Below, piece by piece: positions 15,148 through 16,827 of a stretch of DNA of 16,827 nucleotides. The DNA is taken from the NCBI GenBank assembly GCA_002395135.1, contig DGWC01000025.1, forward strand, positions 1-16,827, in the 5' to 3' direction. Both the position numbers and the translations under genes were made by a program. Position 1 is the stretch's first letter. Each line of letters begins with the position of its first letter. The notes under the pieces were generated by a model. That model was not told where the DNA came from. It worked only from the letters and a program-made list of their open reading frames with translations, and did no database searches. This DNA is from Prevotella sp. UBA4268 (GTDB lineage Bacteria > Bacteroidota > Bacteroidia > Bacteroidales > Bacteroidaceae).

Positions 15148-16827
15148 ATGGAAGTGTCACAACTGATAGAACGGTGCAGGCAGGGGGATGCGGAGGCCCT
15201 CGGCGAACTGTACAAGGCATACGCCCAGAGAATGAGGCGCGTGTGCCGACGCTATGTCGGCAACGAACAGACCGTCGACGATGTGCTGCACGATGCTTTC
15301 CTCATCATCTTCACCTCGATAGACCGCCTTCGCGATGCCCATAAGGCCGAGGCGTGGATGATGGCCATCACCCGCAACGTGGCTTCGAAATACAAAGAAC
15401 ATCTGAACAGCATCCCCACCGTGCCTCTTGAGGAAGCAGACCACGTTCCCGATTCGCGAGAGGAGACCACCCGGGGCGACATTTCGCTCGACTTCCTGAT
15501 GCAGGCGGTTGACAGTCTGCCCGAAGGCTACGCCAACGTTTTCCGGCTGTCGGTGTTAGAAGGTCTGTCGCACAAGCAGATTGCCGACATGCTGGGCATC
15601 GGTCCCCATTCGTCATCGTCGCAACTGGCACGGGCTAAGAAGATGCTCCGAAAGATGATGCAACAGTATTGGGCCGCTGTGCTGCTGTTGCTGCTTGTCC
15701 CCATTTCATTCTTCCTGTTCAAGAAAGCAGACACCGCCGTCCGTGAAGAAAAGTCTGTTGCTGTGAAACAGGAAGACTGGCAGAGGGAATTGCCGACCAG
15801 AAACCTCAACCGCAGGTCGCTTGCTACCCAAGAGACACAACATCCACTGCAACCGGTGACCGTTCATCTGCCCGCATACCGCACAACCATTATTGCCGCC
15901 GACACCCTTCAACCGTCCATGGCCCATACCGCCAACTCTCTCACGGCTGACTCTTTATCAGATATCGCGGCTCAGGAGCAGGTAAAGGCCGACACAGCAT
16001 CAACTGATACGGCAAAGATGATTCGCAAGACGGTGATGCCGATTTACGACATGGCCGAGTTGCTCCCCCACAAGCCTGCCACTGGCACACATAACGAAAA
16101 GGCATGGTCGTTAGAACTGGCATACGCAGGGCAGTTAGACGAGCAGAATCGCTATAACCAGCCGTTCAGTTATAAGCCCATACTGACAGAAGCACCGTCT
16201 GGGCCCGGCCCGTCGCCAAGTCCTACTGTCCCTACCAGTATTGACAACTGGAGCGACTACGCCATTTATCTGGCAAACAAATCCGAAGATGTGAGTTCTC
16301 AGACACGCAGTATCATCATGCGCATCGCTTTGAACAATGCCAACCGCCCTGGCGAAGATAAGATTCTGCGCACGAGCCACCATCTGATGCCCGTTACATG
16401 GTCGTTGGCTTTGAAATACAGATTGACCCATCGCTTCAGCCTGGAGTCTGGTCTCAGTTACAGCCGCCTGGCCTCTGACTTCGAGATGGGAGCCGACGGG
16501 AATACCATTCGCGAACAGCAGACCCTCCACTATCTCGGCATCCCCATGAAGGGTATATATAATATGCATGACAGAAAACGATGGAGCGTCTACGGCAGCA
16601 TCGGCCTGACAACCGAAATACCCGTCCGCTCCACCCTACTCTCTGATTTCTATGTGAACGGGCTGTATGAGGCTGGCGAAAAGACCACCTTCAGCGCGCC
16701 GTGGCAGTTCTCCACCACCTTCGGTCTCGGTCTGCAAATCCACCTCACGCCCAGCGTTGGTTTCTTCGTGGAGCCAAGCCTGCAGTATTTCATCCCGACG
16801 CACAGCGACATCGAGACCTACCGCACA
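15148..16827 (+). CDS. ECF sigma factor fused to a transmembrane segment and an outer-membrane beta-barrel domain (partial at 3' end)
   Basis: The frame is open for 560 codons from the ATG at 15148 to the window edge, with no internal stop. Residues 1-171 form a complete ECF sigma factor: region 2 (about 10-85, including VDDVLHDAFLIIF at 43-55) and region 4 (about 114-170, with GLSHKQIADMLGIG). A basic patch (RAKKMLRK, 162-169) is followed by a single hydrophobic helix (175-191), predicting N-in/C-out topology. Residues about 192-316 are a polar Thr/Ala/Asp-rich linker. From about 317 on, alternating amphipathic strands with aromatic residues, e.g. LHYLGIPMKGIYN and WSVYGSIGLTTEIPV, resemble small Bacteroidota outer-membrane barrels (OMP_b-brl_2 type). 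A Gly/Pro/Ser-rich loop sits at 352-362. The stop is probably a few tens of codons beyond the window. No separate anti-sigma gene is visible. Inferred role: envelope sensing with the sigma factor held at the inner membrane. Confidence 0.85.
   Translation, partial: MEVSQLIERCRQGDAEALGELYKAYAQRMRRVCRRYVGNEQTVDDVLHDAFLIIFTSIDRLRDAHKAEAWMMAITRNVASKYKEHLNSIPTVPLEEADHVPDSREETTRGDISLDFLMQAVDSLPEGYANVFRLSVLEGLSHKQIADMLGIGPHSSSSQLARAKKMLRKMMQQYWAAVLLLLLVPISFFLFKKADTAVREEKSVAVKQEDWQRELPTRNLNRRSLATQETQHPLQPVTVHLPAYRTTIIAADTLQPSMAHTANSLTADSLSDIAAQEQVKADTASTDTAKMIRKTVMPIYDMAELLPHKPATGTHNEKAWSLELAYAGQLDEQNRYNQPFSYKPILTEAPSGPGPSPSPTVPTSIDNWSDYAIYLANKSEDVSSQTRSIIMRIALNNANRPGEDKILRTSHHLMPVTWSLALKYRLTHRFSLESGLSYSRLASDFEMGADGNTIREQQTLHYLGIPMKGIYNMHDRKRWSVYGSIGLTTEIPVRSTLLSDFYVNGLYEAGEKTTFSAPWQFSTTFGLGLQIHLTPSVGFFVEPSLQYFIPTHSDIETYRT

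Noticed and set aside
15640..15720. A hidden gene boundary between the sigma factor and the barrel
   Set aside because: The frame was read codon by codon without a stop, and the transmembrane helix directly follows region 4. An internal start cannot be excluded but no ribosome-binding signal is evident.

Overview
The window looks like a chromosomal segment of a Bacteroidota bacterium, most likely Prevotellaceae. This is an inference from gene content (type IX secretion core genes, FecI/FecR-type signalling, SusC-like receptor domains), from start sites without strong Shine-Dalgarno sequences, and from TAnnTTTG-like -7 boxes. No rRNA, tRNA, CRISPR array, insertion sequence or phage gene was seen. 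Coding density is high and every main gene is intact, apart from the two cut by the window edges.

Region 1 (1-3860, minus strand) is the type IX secretion system (T9SS) core operon porP-porK-porL-porM. It runs leftward and porM leaves the window. PorK (lipoprotein ring), PorL (inner-membrane motor) and PorM (periplasmic shaft) form the energised core. PorP/SprF is an outer-membrane component.

Region 2 (3861-7985, plus strand) is divergent from the por operon. It is a three-gene cell-surface signalling unit with ATGA stop/start overlaps: an ECF sigma factor, a short FecR-like anti-sigma factor with a DUF4974 domain but no visible central FecR domain, and a TonB-dependent receptor with an STN signalling domain. 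The receptor's signal peptide is encoded across an 8-bp tandem repeat.

Region 3 (7986-15002) is a drug- or metabolite-efflux operon on the minus strand: TolC-like outer-membrane factor, HlyD/YbhG-like lipoprotein adaptor, YbhF-like double ATPase and two YbhS/YbhR-like ABC-2 permeases. It ends in a hairpin plus T-tract. A divergent AraC-family regulator (plus strand) shares the upstream region, which holds a 9-bp inverted repeat that could be its operator.

Region 4 (15148 to the end, plus strand) is the most unusual part. One uninterrupted reading frame of 560 codons, still open at the window edge, encodes a complete ECF sigma factor, one transmembrane segment, a periplasm-type linker and an outer-membrane beta-barrel-like domain. 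If it is one polypeptide, a transcription factor is covalently tied to a putative outer-membrane sensor, with no separate anti-sigma gene. Because the frame has no stop inside the window, it is easily missed by ORF lists that require a stop codon.
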